Numbered from the stretch's first letter, positions 1 to 7,020 are shown. The stretch: 9,734 nt of DNA from an uncultured Lachnospiraceae bacterium (GCA_946630765.1 CAMOZF010000046.1:1-9734); one strand, 5' to 3'. Translations and numbers: made by a program. Notes: a model not told the origin generated them from the letters alone.

Positions 1-227
1 CGGATCTGCCGCTGCAGATGCGGATCGTGCCGTATCCCGAGTGTGAGCAGGTGTCGAAGGATATAGCTCACGCCTGGGCCGCCTTTATCCGAAGCGGAAG
101 TCCGGATACGGAGGAACTTTCCTGGCCGGCCTTCACGGAAAGCGAACAGCAGGTGATGGTGATTGACACCCCCTGCCATGTGGAAACCGACCCGACGGCG
201 CCGTACCGGAAGGCCATGGAACTGTAA
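1..227 (+). CDS. C-terminal end of a type-B carboxylesterase (partial, 5' end outside window)
   Basis: The frame is open from base 3 to a TAA at 225-227, giving about 74 residues of a C-terminus; the first ATG at 18 is internal, not the start. The segment AHAWAAFIRSGSPD...SWPAF matches the last part of the next gene (AGAWAAFAANGDPN...EWKPF), which is clearly a carboxylesterase. This block is the typical C-terminal helix and loop of type-B carboxylesterases (alpha/beta hydrolase fold), where the family reads 'W..FA..G.P' before a Trp-Pro motif. The catalytic residues lie upstream of the window and cannot be checked. Only 24 bases separate it from the next gene, which has its own AAGGAGG ribosome binding site, so the two are tandem paralogs in one transcript. 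The substrate is unknown; de-esterification of acylated or feruloylated sugars would fit the neighbours, but that is inference. Confidence 0.8.
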   Translation, partial: DLPLQMRIVPYPECEQVSKDIAHAWAAFIRSGSPDTEELSWPAFTESEQQVMVIDTPCHVETDPTAPYRKAMEL

Positions 228-251
228 GCATTATTTCAAGGAGGTAACCCG

Positions 252-1859
252 ATGTCATTTCACATAACCAAAAACTTTATCTGTACCGAAGATTACCCGG
301 TCGCGGATACTCCGAAAGGGAAAATCCACGGCTATAAGGACAACGATGTTTTCTGCTTCCACGGCATCGACTACGCGCACGCAAAGCGCTTCCATGAAGC
401 GGTGCCGACGGAAGCCTGGGAGGGCCTGAAGCGCGCGCACGATTACGGCGCGGGCTGCCCGGAAATGAGCTACTCAAGAGAGGGAAAGAAGGATCCCTTC
501 GAGCTGATCCTTCCGCAGCGGGTCTGGAACATGTCCGAGGATGTTCTGAACCTGAATGTCTGGACGAAGTCCCTGGATGCTTCCGCGAGGAAGCCGGTCA
601 TGGTCTGGTTCCACGGCGGCGGATTTGCCGGGGGCTCGGCGACGCATCTGTATTCCTATGAGGGCTACAGCATGGCGGATCTGTATGACGTGGTCGTCGT
701 AACCGTCAATCATCGTCTGAATATGCTCGGATTCCTGGATCTTTCCGATTACGGAGAGGAGTATCAGCACTCTGCGAACCTCGGTGTTCTCGATCTTGTG
801 GAAGCGCTGAAATGGGTCCGGGACAACATTTCGGCCTTTGGTGGAGATCCGGAGAATGTGACGATCTACGGTCAGTCAGGCGGCGGGGGGAAAGTCTGCA
901 CGCTGATGGGCATGCCCTCCGCGGACGGCCTGTACCACCGGGCGATCGTGCAGAGCGGCGTCTTTAAAAAAGGTCTGGGCAATCCGAAGATGAAGGAAAT
1001 GGCACCGCTCGTCCTGAAGAAACTGGGACTTACCCGGGAAACGGTCCATGAGATTGACGATATGGATTTCAACCGCCTGGCTTCCGGAGTTATGCAGGCG
1101 CTTGACGAACTCGGATTTCCGAGAATTATGGCGCCCTGGGCGCCTTCGCCGGACGGAGAGGTTTTCCTTGGCGATCCGATGAGCTGCGGTTTCCGGGATG
1201 AAGTGAAGGATATCCCTGTGATCTGCGGCAGCATTGTGACGGAATTCGTTCCGTCTCCGATCGGTGATAAATCAAAGTGGTCTGATGAAAAGAAGCTGTC
1301 AGTTATTTCGCAGCGCTTCGGGGATGACGCTGCGGCGGTAAAGGCGGCGTATCATGAAGCCTATCCGGAGCTGAATGACGCGTATGCGGCATCCGTGGAT
1401 CTCTCGGTGCGGCCGGCCGTGCTGGAATTTCTGACGAAGAAAGCATCTCAGGGCGGCGCGCCCTGCTACAGCTATGTCATGACCTTCGAGCAGCCGTATC
1501 TCGGCGGCATCATGCTCGGCCACAATACGGATCTGCATTTTATCTTCCACAACGCGCTGAATGTCGAGGGTATGGTGATTCCGGGCGTTACGGAGCGTCT
1601 GCAGGATGAAATGGCCGGCGCATGGGCGGCGTTTGCCGCAAATGGCGATCCGAACCACGATAAGCTCACGGAGGAATGGAAGCCCTTTACAGCTGAAAAC
1701 CAGGAAACCTTCGCCTTCGGCAACATTTCCATGCTGAAAAGCGGAAGGTATGACGCGAAGCTTCTCTCCTTTGAAGAAAAGTATGGAGCGCCGCCGGCAT
1801 TTAAAAAGGAAGAGAAAAAGGACCGCCACGGAATTCTCTTTTCAGAAGAAAACCACTGA
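252..1859 (+). CDS. Type-B carboxylesterase / esterase-lipase (alpha/beta hydrolase), cytoplasmic
   Basis: This 535-residue protein is a full-length bacterial type-B carboxylesterase (family usual size 490-550), hydrolysing carboxylic esters. Visible motifs are the SEDVLNLNVW block (95-104, equivalent to the family's 'EDCLYLN'), the oxyanion-hole HGGGF (121-125), and the nucleophile elbow FGGDPENVTIYGQSGGG (196-212) with Ser209. Glu331 (VTEFV) is the likely acid and His424 (GHNTDLHF) the likely catalytic histidine. The elbow is GQSGG rather than the common GESAGG, so Gln replaces the usual Glu beside the serine. There is no signal peptide or membrane segment, so it should act in the cytoplasm. 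The start is fixed by AAGGAGG at 238-244, 7 bases before the ATG. The C-terminal tail (about 515-535) is highly charged. It follows a paralogous esterase and precedes glycosidase genes, suggesting removal of acyl groups from imported oligosaccharides; the real substrate cannot be read from the sequence. Confidence 0.9.
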   Translation: MSFHITKNFICTEDYPVADTPKGKIHGYKDNDVFCFHGIDYAHAKRFHEAVPTEAWEGLKRAHDYGAGCPEMSYSREGKKDPFELILPQRVWNMSEDVLNLNVWTKSLDASARKPVMVWFHGGGFAGGSATHLYSYEGYSMADLYDVVVVTVNHRLNMLGFLDLSDYGEEYQHSANLGVLDLVEALKWVRDNISAFGGDPENVTIYGQSGGGGKVCTLMGMPSADGLYHRAIVQSGVFKKGLGNPKMKEMAPLVLKKLGLTRETVHEIDDMDFNRLASGVMQALDELGFPRIMAPWAPSPDGEVFLGDPMSCGFRDEVKDIPVICGSIVTEFVPSPIGDKSKWSDEKKLSVISQRFGDDAAAVKAAYHEAYPELNDAYAASVDLSVRPAVLEFLTKKASQGGAPCYSYVMTFEQPYLGGIMLGHNTDLHFIFHNALNVEGMVIPGVTERLQDEMAGAWAAFAANGDPNHDKLTEEWKPFTAENQETFAFGNISMLKSGRYDAKLLSFEEKYGAPPAFKKEEKKDRHGILFSEENH

Positions 1860-1867
1860 ACTTCACA

Positions 1868-1896
1868 TAGACGAAAGAATGAATTTCTGATATGAT
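1868..1896 (+). promoter_or_regulatory. Sigma-A-type promoter of the glycosidase operon
   Basis: TAGACG (1868-1873, four of six matches to TTGACA) is followed after exactly 17 bases by TATGAT (1891-1896, five of six matches to TATAAT). A TG one base upstream of the -10 (1888-1889) makes it an extended -10 promoter. Transcription would start near 1903, about 90 bases before the first glycosidase gene. It sits in the 134-base gap after the esterase gene, and no terminator is visible between them, so read-through from the esterases may add to expression. Confidence 0.65.
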
Positions 1897-1904
1897 GATA
1901 TCAG
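1887..1904 (+). promoter_or_regulatory. Perfect inverted repeat overlapping the -10 box: probable repressor operator
   Basis: CTGATATGATGATATCAG is a perfect 7-base inverted repeat around a 4-base centre. It covers the whole -10 element and the expected transcription start of the operon promoter. Position, symmetry and length fit a dimeric repressor operator (LacI-, GntR- or similar families often regulate such sugar operons). No regulator gene lies in the window. At the RNA level the same bases would be only partly transcribed, so a DNA role is more likely than an RNA hairpin. Confidence 0.5.
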
Positions 1905-1907
1905 GGT

Positions 1908-1964
1908 CAGAGCTCTGTCAGCGACAGGGATTTCTGTTTGCCGATGACAGATTCTGTGATGGCA
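1908..1964 (+). other. Structured 5' leader of the glycosidase operon
   Basis: The leader contains several small overlapping palindromes: CAGAGCTCTG (1908-1917), a CTGTC-AGC-GACAG hairpin (1915-1927), and TGCC/GGCA (1939-1942 with 1961-1964) enclosing ACAG-ATT-CTGT (1947-1957). The first two share bases and could be mutually exclusive. No poly-U run follows, so it is not a simple attenuator terminator, and I recognise no known riboswitch. It may be incidental. The ribosome binding site GGAGG (1980-1984) lies downstream and is unpaired in these structures. Confidence 0.3.
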
Positions 1965-1993
1965 TGGATGAAGAGTGACGGAGGAAATAAGAT

Positions 1994-3586
1994 ATGCCGA
2001 AGATCATCACGAATAGTATTGAAAACTTTGAACAGCATGTGAATGCGGCCTTTGTGGCGAAGGCGGAAGCGCTGAAGCCGGAGCTCATCCGGAAGACGAT
2101 CCGGCCGCTGCGGACGGTCCGGCTCGCGGAAGACCGGGGGCTTTATCAGGCGGAGGTGCAGGAGGATATCCGGCAGGAGGCGGACGGGACGCTGTCCCTG
2201 AAGCCCCGCCTCCGTAAAGGAAATTCCGTCATTTACGATTTTGGCGATCACTGTGTCGGCTATGTGACGCTGAAGCTTTCCTCCGCGGGCTCGCCGCCGG
2301 ATGCGCCCGCGTACTTCCGCCTGAAGTTCGGGGAGATGCCCTATGAGATCGGGCTCGATTCCGAAAGCTATGACGGCTCGATTTCCTCGAGCTGGATTCA
2401 GGAGGAGGTTCTTCACGTCGACGTGCTTCCGGCAGAGGTGCATTTGCCGCGGCGCTATGCCTTCCGCTATATGGAGGTGCTGGTGAAGGACACCTCGCCG
2501 AAATACGATTTGGTGATCGAGGACGTCAGCTGCGAAACCGTGACCTCGGCGGACCGGGACAGGCTCCTGCCGCTTCCGGAGGGCACGGATCCGGCGCTTG
2601 TGCTGCTCGACAAGGTCGGCGTGAAAACGCTCGAGGACTGTATGCAGGCCGTCTTTGAAGACGGCCCGAAGCGCGACCGCAGGCTCTGGATCGGAGATCT
2701 GAGGCTGCAGGCACAGGTGAACTACCTGACCTTCCGGAACTTTGATCTTGTAAAGCGCTGCCTCTATCTTTTTGCCGGACTTCTGCAGAATGAAGATCAC
2801 GTCGGCGCCTGTCTTTTCACGGAACCGAAGCTGCAGATTGACGATACCAGCATGTATGACTACGGCTTGTTTTTCACCTCGATCCTGCTGGACTATTATG
2901 AGGCATCGAAGGATTTTGAGACGCTGAAGGAGCTTGCGCCGCTTGCATATCATCAGGAGGAGCTAGGGCTTGACCAGACGGACGAGGACGGGGTCTACTT
3001 AAATGACGGCCGGAACTGGTGCTTTATCGACTGGAATCACGCGCTGGACAAGCAGGCGCCGGGGCAGGGCGTGCTGATCTACACGCTGAAGCAGGCAAAG
3101 AGAATCGCGGAAATCCTCGGCGACGGAAAAAAGGCGGAAGAGCTGACAAGGAACATTGAAAAATGCACGGAGGGAGCCGTTCGGAGGCTCTGGGATCCGG
3201 AAAAGAAGTTCTTCGTATCAGGCGCTTCGCGGCAGATTTCCTACGCCTCCCAGATCTGGATGATCCTTGCGGGCGCGGTGGAGCAGGAGACGGCAAAGGA
3301 CATCCTTCTTCGGCTCCTTCGGGACGGCAACGAATATACGATGATCACCCCCTACATCCACCACCATTTCGTGGAGGCGCTGATTCAGAGCGGCCTGAAG
3401 GAGGAAGCGCTTTCCTACATGAAGGCCTACTGGGGACAGATGATCGCGGACGGTGCGGATACTTATTTTGAGGCCTATGATCCGAAGAACCGCACGGTTT
3501 CTCCCTACGGATCGCTGATCATCAACAGCTTCTGCCACGCCTGGAGCTGCGGACCGGCATATTTTATCAGGAAATACTACATATAA
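1994..3586 (+). CDS. GH78-type alpha-L-rhamnosidase-like six-hairpin protein (short form)
   Basis: This 530-residue protein resembles family GH78 alpha-L-rhamnosidases, which remove terminal rhamnose from glycans. An N-terminal beta-sandwich-like part (about 30-190) precedes an (alpha/alpha)6 barrel (about 200-530). The signature block is E222-D-G-P-K-R-D-R-R-L-W-I-G-D235, corresponding to the family's DCPxRERxGWxGD. Asp223 and Asp235 are kept, but the position of the usual catalytic Glu is Asp228. A probable general base is Glu493 in GADTYFEA (family GATT.WE). FIDW (344-347) and CHAW (514-517) are also conserved with the next gene. The protein stops right after the barrel, lacking the small C-terminal beta domain present in its neighbour. 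There is no signal peptide. It is first in a three-gene operon behind the promoter at 1868; GGAGG at 1980-1984 sets the start. The exact specificity is open: it could be another deoxysugar or uronide-linked rhamnose enzyme, or a related lyase. Confidence 0.8.
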   Translation: MPKIITNSIENFEQHVNAAFVAKAEALKPELIRKTIRPLRTVRLAEDRGLYQAEVQEDIRQEADGTLSLKPRLRKGNSVIYDFGDHCVGYVTLKLSSAGSPPDAPAYFRLKFGEMPYEIGLDSESYDGSISSSWIQEEVLHVDVLPAEVHLPRRYAFRYMEVLVKDTSPKYDLVIEDVSCETVTSADRDRLLPLPEGTDPALVLLDKVGVKTLEDCMQAVFEDGPKRDRRLWIGDLRLQAQVNYLTFRNFDLVKRCLYLFAGLLQNEDHVGACLFTEPKLQIDDTSMYDYGLFFTSILLDYYEASKDFETLKELAPLAYHQEELGLDQTDEDGVYLNDGRNWCFIDWNHALDKQAPGQGVLIYTLKQAKRIAEILGDGKKAEELTRNIEKCTEGAVRRLWDPEKKFFVSGASRQISYASQIWMILAGAVEQETAKDILLRLLRDGNEYTMITPYIHHHFVEALIQSGLKEEALSYMKAYWGQMIADGADTYFEAYDPKNRTVSPYGSLIINSFCHAWSCGPAYFIRKYYI

Positions 3587-3590
3587 GGAG
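3585..3590 (+). promoter_or_regulatory. Ribosome binding site overlapping the upstream stop codon
   Basis: AAGGAG begins within the TAA stop (3584-3586) of the preceding glycosidase gene and lies 5 bases before the next ATG (3596). The 9-base gap between genes leaves room for little else, which points to translational coupling between the two paralogs and fixes the start of the downstream gene. Confidence 0.8.
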
Positions 3591-3595
3591 AAGCT

Positions 3596-5548
3596 ATGGC
3601 AAAATGGATCTGGTATTCCGGCGATTTTGAAATTTATCACAGCGAACAGCTGCATTCCCGCCGGACCGAATACGACTACAGTTACCCGCCCATGTGGCAT
3701 GTCTCTCGGCCGGAATTTGCCGTATATTTCAGAAAAACGGTGGATTTTGAGAGTCCTGTCACGCTGACGATTCACGCGAAGGGCGAAGGCTACGCGGAAC
3801 GGATCGGCGGCCGGAGAATCGGCGGCGTGAACCGGGAAATCACGCTTCCCGCCGGGAGGTATGATCTGGCGGTCAAGGTACAGAATCTGGAAACATTCCC
3901 CGCCATTTTCATTGACCATGAGGCGCTATGGACGGATGAGAGCTGGACCGCAGACCTGCCGGGAGAGGCGCCGAAGCGTCCGGCCGGCGCGGAGCCGGAA
4001 TTTACCGGGAAAGACGACGATCCGGCGGTGTTTCCCTTTGCTTATAAGGATCTCGTGCCGGTATCGGTGGAACCTTTTGAGGGAGGGCTTCTGTACGATT
4101 TCGGCGTCGAATCCTTCGGCCCGGTCACAGTGACGCGCGCGAAGGAAAACGGACGGATCAGCGTGTACTACGGGGAATCCCGCGAGGAGGCGCTGGACAC
4201 CGAATTCGCCTATCTTCGGGAGCATCTCGATCCGGGAGACGGAGAAATCGCGCTTCGTCCGCGCGCCTTCCGCTATATTTACCTGAAGGCGGAGAAGATG
4301 GAAAATGCGCCGTCTCTTTCGGCAAAGCTTCAGTATCTTCCGCTGGAGGACATCGCTTCCTTCGAGTCGGATGATCCGCTTCTTCCGAGGATCTGGGAGA
4401 TCTGCGCGCGCGCCTTCCACCTGAATTCCCGGGAGTTTTTCCTCGACGGCATCAAGCGCGACCGCTGGGTCTGGTCAGGCGACGCCTACCAGTCCTACAT
4501 GGTGAACCGATATCTGTATAACGATCCGGCGATCACGAAACGGACGATCCGGGCGCTTCTTGATAAGCAGCCCTACCGGATGCACATCAATACGATCAAT
4601 GACTATTCCGCCTACATGTTCCTCGGAACCTGGGAGTACTATTTCGCGACGGGCGACCGGGCCTTTGTCGCAGAGATCTGGGAGAATCTGAAGGCGCTTT
4701 ACGCATTTATCACGGAACGCCTCGACCCGGAGACGGGCTATGTCGTTGAGCAGCCCGGCGACTGGATCTTCATCGACTGGCATGATTTCGACTATGAAGG
4801 CCCCTTATGTGCCGAGCAGATCCTGCTGCACGAGGTCTACAGGGTCATGGCAGAGCTTTCGGCGCTGATGGGCGAGCCGGACCCCGCATACCTCGAGAAA
4901 GCCGCCGCACTGAAGGCGCGGATTCTGAAGGATTTCTGGGACGAGGAGAAGGGGGCGTTCATCGACAGCTTCACCTCCGGAAAGCGCCACGTGACGCGGC
5001 ATGCGAATATCTTCGCGATCCTGTATGATTTCGTGGATGAAGACCTCCAGAAGAAGCTTGCAAAAAACATTCTTCTGAAGGACGAGGCGAAAGCGATTAC
5101 GACGCCGTATTTCAAGCTGTTTGAGCTGATGGCGCTCGGAAAATGCGGCCACACCGAGGTGCTGCAGGACTATATCGATTCCTACTGGGGCGGCATGCTC
5201 GAGGAGGGCGCGACAAGCTCCTGGGAGGAGTATATTCCGGAGAAGCACGGCATCGAGCACTATGAAATGTACGGCGACAAGTTCGGCTGCTCGCTGTGCC
5301 ACGCCTGGGGTGCGGGTCCGATCCTGCTCCTCGGCCGCTACATCGCGGGCGTGCGTCCGACTTCTGTCGGCGGGAAGACCTGGGAGGTCGTGCCGGCGCC
5401 GGGAAGATATCAGCATTTTAAGGCAGTCGTCCCGATTGCGGGTGGAAGCGTCACGGTGGAGTACCGGGACGGGCAGGTTACGGCCGAGTCCGATGTGCCG
5501 GGCGGCGTGCTGAAGTTTAAGGGGCAGGAGACAGCGCTTATCAAGTGA
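3596..5548 (+). CDS. GH78-type alpha-L-rhamnosidase-like protein (long form with C-terminal beta domain)
   Basis: This 650-residue protein is a second GH78-like glycosidase, paralogous to the gene before it. Visible order: an N-terminal beta domain (about 1-120, starting KWIWYSGDFEIYHS), a second beta-sandwich (about 150-250, LLYDFGVESFGPV), the (alpha/alpha)6 catalytic barrel (about 255-580), and a C-terminal beta domain (about 583-650, GVRPTSVGGKTWEVVPAP) like that of GH78 enzymes. The key block is D284-G-I-K-R-D-R-W-V-W-S-G-D296; as in the neighbour, Asp289 stands where the classic family has its catalytic Glu. Glu544 in GATSSWEEY is the likely general base. GDWIFIDW (388-395) and CHAWGAGP (568-575) line the expected active site. 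There is no signal peptide, so imported oligosaccharides are the likely substrate. It is translated from an AAGGAG overlapping the upstream stop. It is annotated by family resemblance; activity on rhamnose is unproven given the Glu-to-Asp change. Confidence 0.85.
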   Translation: MAKWIWYSGDFEIYHSEQLHSRRTEYDYSYPPMWHVSRPEFAVYFRKTVDFESPVTLTIHAKGEGYAERIGGRRIGGVNREITLPAGRYDLAVKVQNLETFPAIFIDHEALWTDESWTADLPGEAPKRPAGAEPEFTGKDDDPAVFPFAYKDLVPVSVEPFEGGLLYDFGVESFGPVTVTRAKENGRISVYYGESREEALDTEFAYLREHLDPGDGEIALRPRAFRYIYLKAEKMENAPSLSAKLQYLPLEDIASFESDDPLLPRIWEICARAFHLNSREFFLDGIKRDRWVWSGDAYQSYMVNRYLYNDPAITKRTIRALLDKQPYRMHINTINDYSAYMFLGTWEYYFATGDRAFVAEIWENLKALYAFITERLDPETGYVVEQPGDWIFIDWHDFDYEGPLCAEQILLHEVYRVMAELSALMGEPDPAYLEKAAALKARILKDFWDEEKGAFIDSFTSGKRHVTRHANIFAILYDFVDEDLQKKLAKNILLKDEAKAITTPYFKLFELMALGKCGHTEVLQDYIDSYWGGMLEEGATSSWEEYIPEKHGIEHYEMYGDKFGCSLCHAWGAGPILLLGRYIAGVRPTSVGGKTWEVVPAPGRYQHFKAVVPIAGGSVTVEYRDGQVTAESDVPGGVLKFKGQETALIK

Positions 5549-5564
5549 ATGGAGGAAAGCGTAT

Positions 5565-6689
5565 ATGAGCTATAACAGTATTTTGCCGGGGCAGCCGCTT
5601 CTTGATACGAACGGGAAGCGGGTTCAGGCGCACGGCGGCAGTATCTTTTATGATGAAAAGGAAAAGGTCTGCTATTTTTACGGAGAAAACAAGGAATTCA
5701 CCACGGTAGGGTCGAAGATCTGGACCTGGGGCGTTCGCGCCTACCGCTCGAAGGACCTCTACAACTGGGAGGACTGCGGCGTGATCATCGAGCCGGTTCT
5801 CGATGATGAGAATTCGTCCTTGAACCCCTACACGGCGATGATGGACCGCCCGCATATCATTTACAACCGGGACACGAAAAAGTACGTCTGCTGGATGAAG
5901 ATCATGCAGAAGGACGGCCAACAGACCGAGACGGTCGCGACGGCGGATGCCTTCCTCGGGCCGTATACGGTTGTCCGGGAGCGCCTGAAACCCTTAGGCA
6001 TGAGCGCCGGAGACTTCGACCTCGCGGTTGCGCGGGACGGAAAGGCCTATTACTACTTCGAGCGCGTGCATTCGGAGACGATCTGCGCGGACCTCACGAA
6101 TGACTACACCGATGTGACTGGCTACTACAGCACGCATTTCCCGCGCCCCTATCCGCCCTATGTGCGGGAAGCGACGGCGCATTTCGAGCGGAACTTCAAA
6201 CATTATCTGATGACTTCCGGGACGACCGGCTACAGTCCGAATCCCTCCGAGGTGGCGGTCGGGGACAGCTGGCACGGCCCCTATACTGTGCTCGGAAACC
6301 CGCATCCGACGGATCCCTCCCGCACTTCCTTCCATTCGCAGATTTCCTCGGTATTCAAGGTGCCGTGGAAGAAGGATCTTTACATCGCGCTCGGAGACCG
6401 CTGGCTTCCGAACGATATGAAGGTGCCCTATGAGTACCAGGAAGAGTTCTATGCGGGACTTTTCTCGGGACGCGTTCCGCGGGAAGAGGCCGGTGCTTTC
6501 GTGCGCTCCCTGATGGCGAAGTACGGCCTGAGTCCGGAGGACATGACCTTCACGGACAGTGCGGCGAATACATCGATTGCGGACTATGTCTGGCTGCCGC
6601 TCCGTTTTGTCGAGCCCTGCGCCGAATATCCGAACGGCATGGTGCTGATCGACTGGCTGGATGAATGGCGGATTGAGGATTATGAATAA
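5565..6689 (+). CDS. GH43-like five-bladed beta-propeller glycosidase (exo-beta-1,3-galactanase-type group)
   Basis: This 374-residue protein is built of repeated propeller-blade motifs: AHGGSIFYDEKEKVCYFYGENK (22-43), SKDLYNW (62-68), DRPHIIYNRDTKKYVCWM (94-111), REATAHFERNFKHYLMTSG (201-219) and DYVWLPL (340-346). This pattern matches the GH43 branch that contains exo-beta-1,3-galactanases. The usual GH43 catalytic-base Asp at the start of blade one is absent; AHGG occupies the site, as in that branch. Glu202 is the likely acid, Asp150 or Asp152 may tune it, and Gln259 in SFHSQ sits where the galactanase branch has a Gln proposed to act as base. About 50 residues (284-338) between GDRWLPND and YVWLPL look like an insertion relative to relatives I know. 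There is no signal peptide. GGAGG (5551-5555), 9 bases before ATG, sets the start; the gene is 16 bases after the previous one and ends just before a terminator. Substrate is uncertain: galactan side chains fit, arabinose or xylose are alternatives. Confidence 0.75.
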   Translation: MSYNSILPGQPLLDTNGKRVQAHGGSIFYDEKEKVCYFYGENKEFTTVGSKIWTWGVRAYRSKDLYNWEDCGVIIEPVLDDENSSLNPYTAMMDRPHIIYNRDTKKYVCWMKIMQKDGQQTETVATADAFLGPYTVVRERLKPLGMSAGDFDLAVARDGKAYYYFERVHSETICADLTNDYTDVTGYYSTHFPRPYPPYVREATAHFERNFKHYLMTSGTTGYSPNPSEVAVGDSWHGPYTVLGNPHPTDPSRTSFHSQISSVFKVPWKKDLYIALGDRWLPNDMKVPYEYQEEFYAGLFSGRVPREEAGAFVRSLMAKYGLSPEDMTFTDSAANTSIADYVWLPLRFVEPCAEYPNGMVLIDWLDEWRIEDYE

Positions 6690-6698
6690 GTGATGATG

Positions 6699-6725
6699 AA
6701 AAGGGCGGCTTATGGCCGCCTTTTT
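6699..6725 (+). terminator. Intrinsic terminator of the glycosidase operon
   Basis: GGCGGC (6704-6709) pairs with GCCGCC (6715-6720) around the loop TTATG. The stem extends through flanking A-U pairs into the TTTTT run at 6721-6725. It lies 10 bases after the GH43-like stop codon, closing the operon. The A-rich left flank could also let it act weakly on the other strand. Confidence 0.88.
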
Positions 6726-6757
6726 CAGTCTGTTTTCGCCGATCTTTCCCGGAATTG

Positions 6758-6775
6758 TTGGACATCTGTTGGACA
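6758..6775 (+). repeat. Tandem 7-base direct repeat TTGGACA-N4-TTGGACA
   Basis: TTGGACATCTGTTGGACA contains two identical heptamers 11 bases apart, one helical turn, about 50 bases upstream of the best -10 box for the following small ORF. The spacing suits an activator or tandem regulator site, but each copy also resembles a -35 element, and the match may be chance. Confidence 0.3.
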
Positions 6776-6800
6776 AGGGGCAGTAAGATAATAAGAAGAA

Positions 6801-6829
6801 TACGTTCCGGGACTGGCAATGTATATACT
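6801..6829 (+). promoter_or_regulatory. Possible promoter for the small ORF at 6867
   Basis: TATACT (6824-6829) is a good -10 box. The hexamer 17 bases upstream, TACGTT (6801-6806), is a poor -35, so this would be a weak or activator-dependent promoter. It follows the terminator at 6699-6725, so some new promoter is needed for downstream transcription. Confidence 0.4.
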
Positions 6830-6866
6830 TTATTGATCCGGATAGTGAAAACAGAGGGAGATCACA

Positions 6867-7013
6867 ATGCCTGAGCAGCATTACAGAGAGTGCCTGAGAG
6901 AAAAATTAATGGACCTGGAAGCGGAAAAGGAGCGGAAAGCAACCCACCCGGACGATGCGATGAGCGAAGAATCCGAGCTCGAAGGTACTGAGAGCTCCTT
7001 AAGCGACCTCTGA
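6867..7013 (+). CDS. Small highly charged hypothetical protein (48 aa)
   Basis: An ATG at 6867 opens a 48-codon frame ending in TGA at 7011-7013. The ribosome binding site GAGGGAG (6854-6860) is 6 bases upstream, well placed. The product starts MPEQHYRECLREKLMDLEAE and splits into a mixed-charge helix-like first half (residues 3-24, rich in Glu, Lys and Arg, with one Cys at 9) and an acidic, Ser-rich second half (29-48). No membrane segment or signal peptide is present. I recognise no family. It stands alone between a terminator and the promoter of the next gene. A real short gene is favoured by the good ribosome binding site and upstream -10 box, but a chance ORF cannot be excluded. Confidence 0.5.
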   Translation: MPEQHYRECLREKLMDLEAEKERKATHPDDAMSEESELEGTESSLSDL

Positions 7014-7020
7014 CCCCCTC

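Noticed and set aside
1907..2953. Minus-strand ORF of 348 codons
   Set aside because: It lies wholly antisense to the promoter leader and a clear GH78-like gene, is rich in Arg and His from reversed codon bias, and shows no domain or ribosome binding site.
3218..3919. Minus-strand ORF of 233 codons bridging two genes
   Set aside because: Antisense shadow of both GH78-like genes; composition is typical of reverse-frame translation and no family motif is visible.
5994..6881. Minus-strand ORF of 295 codons over the GH43-like gene and terminator
   Set aside because: It reads antisense through a strong terminator and a clear glycosidase gene and has no recognisable motif.
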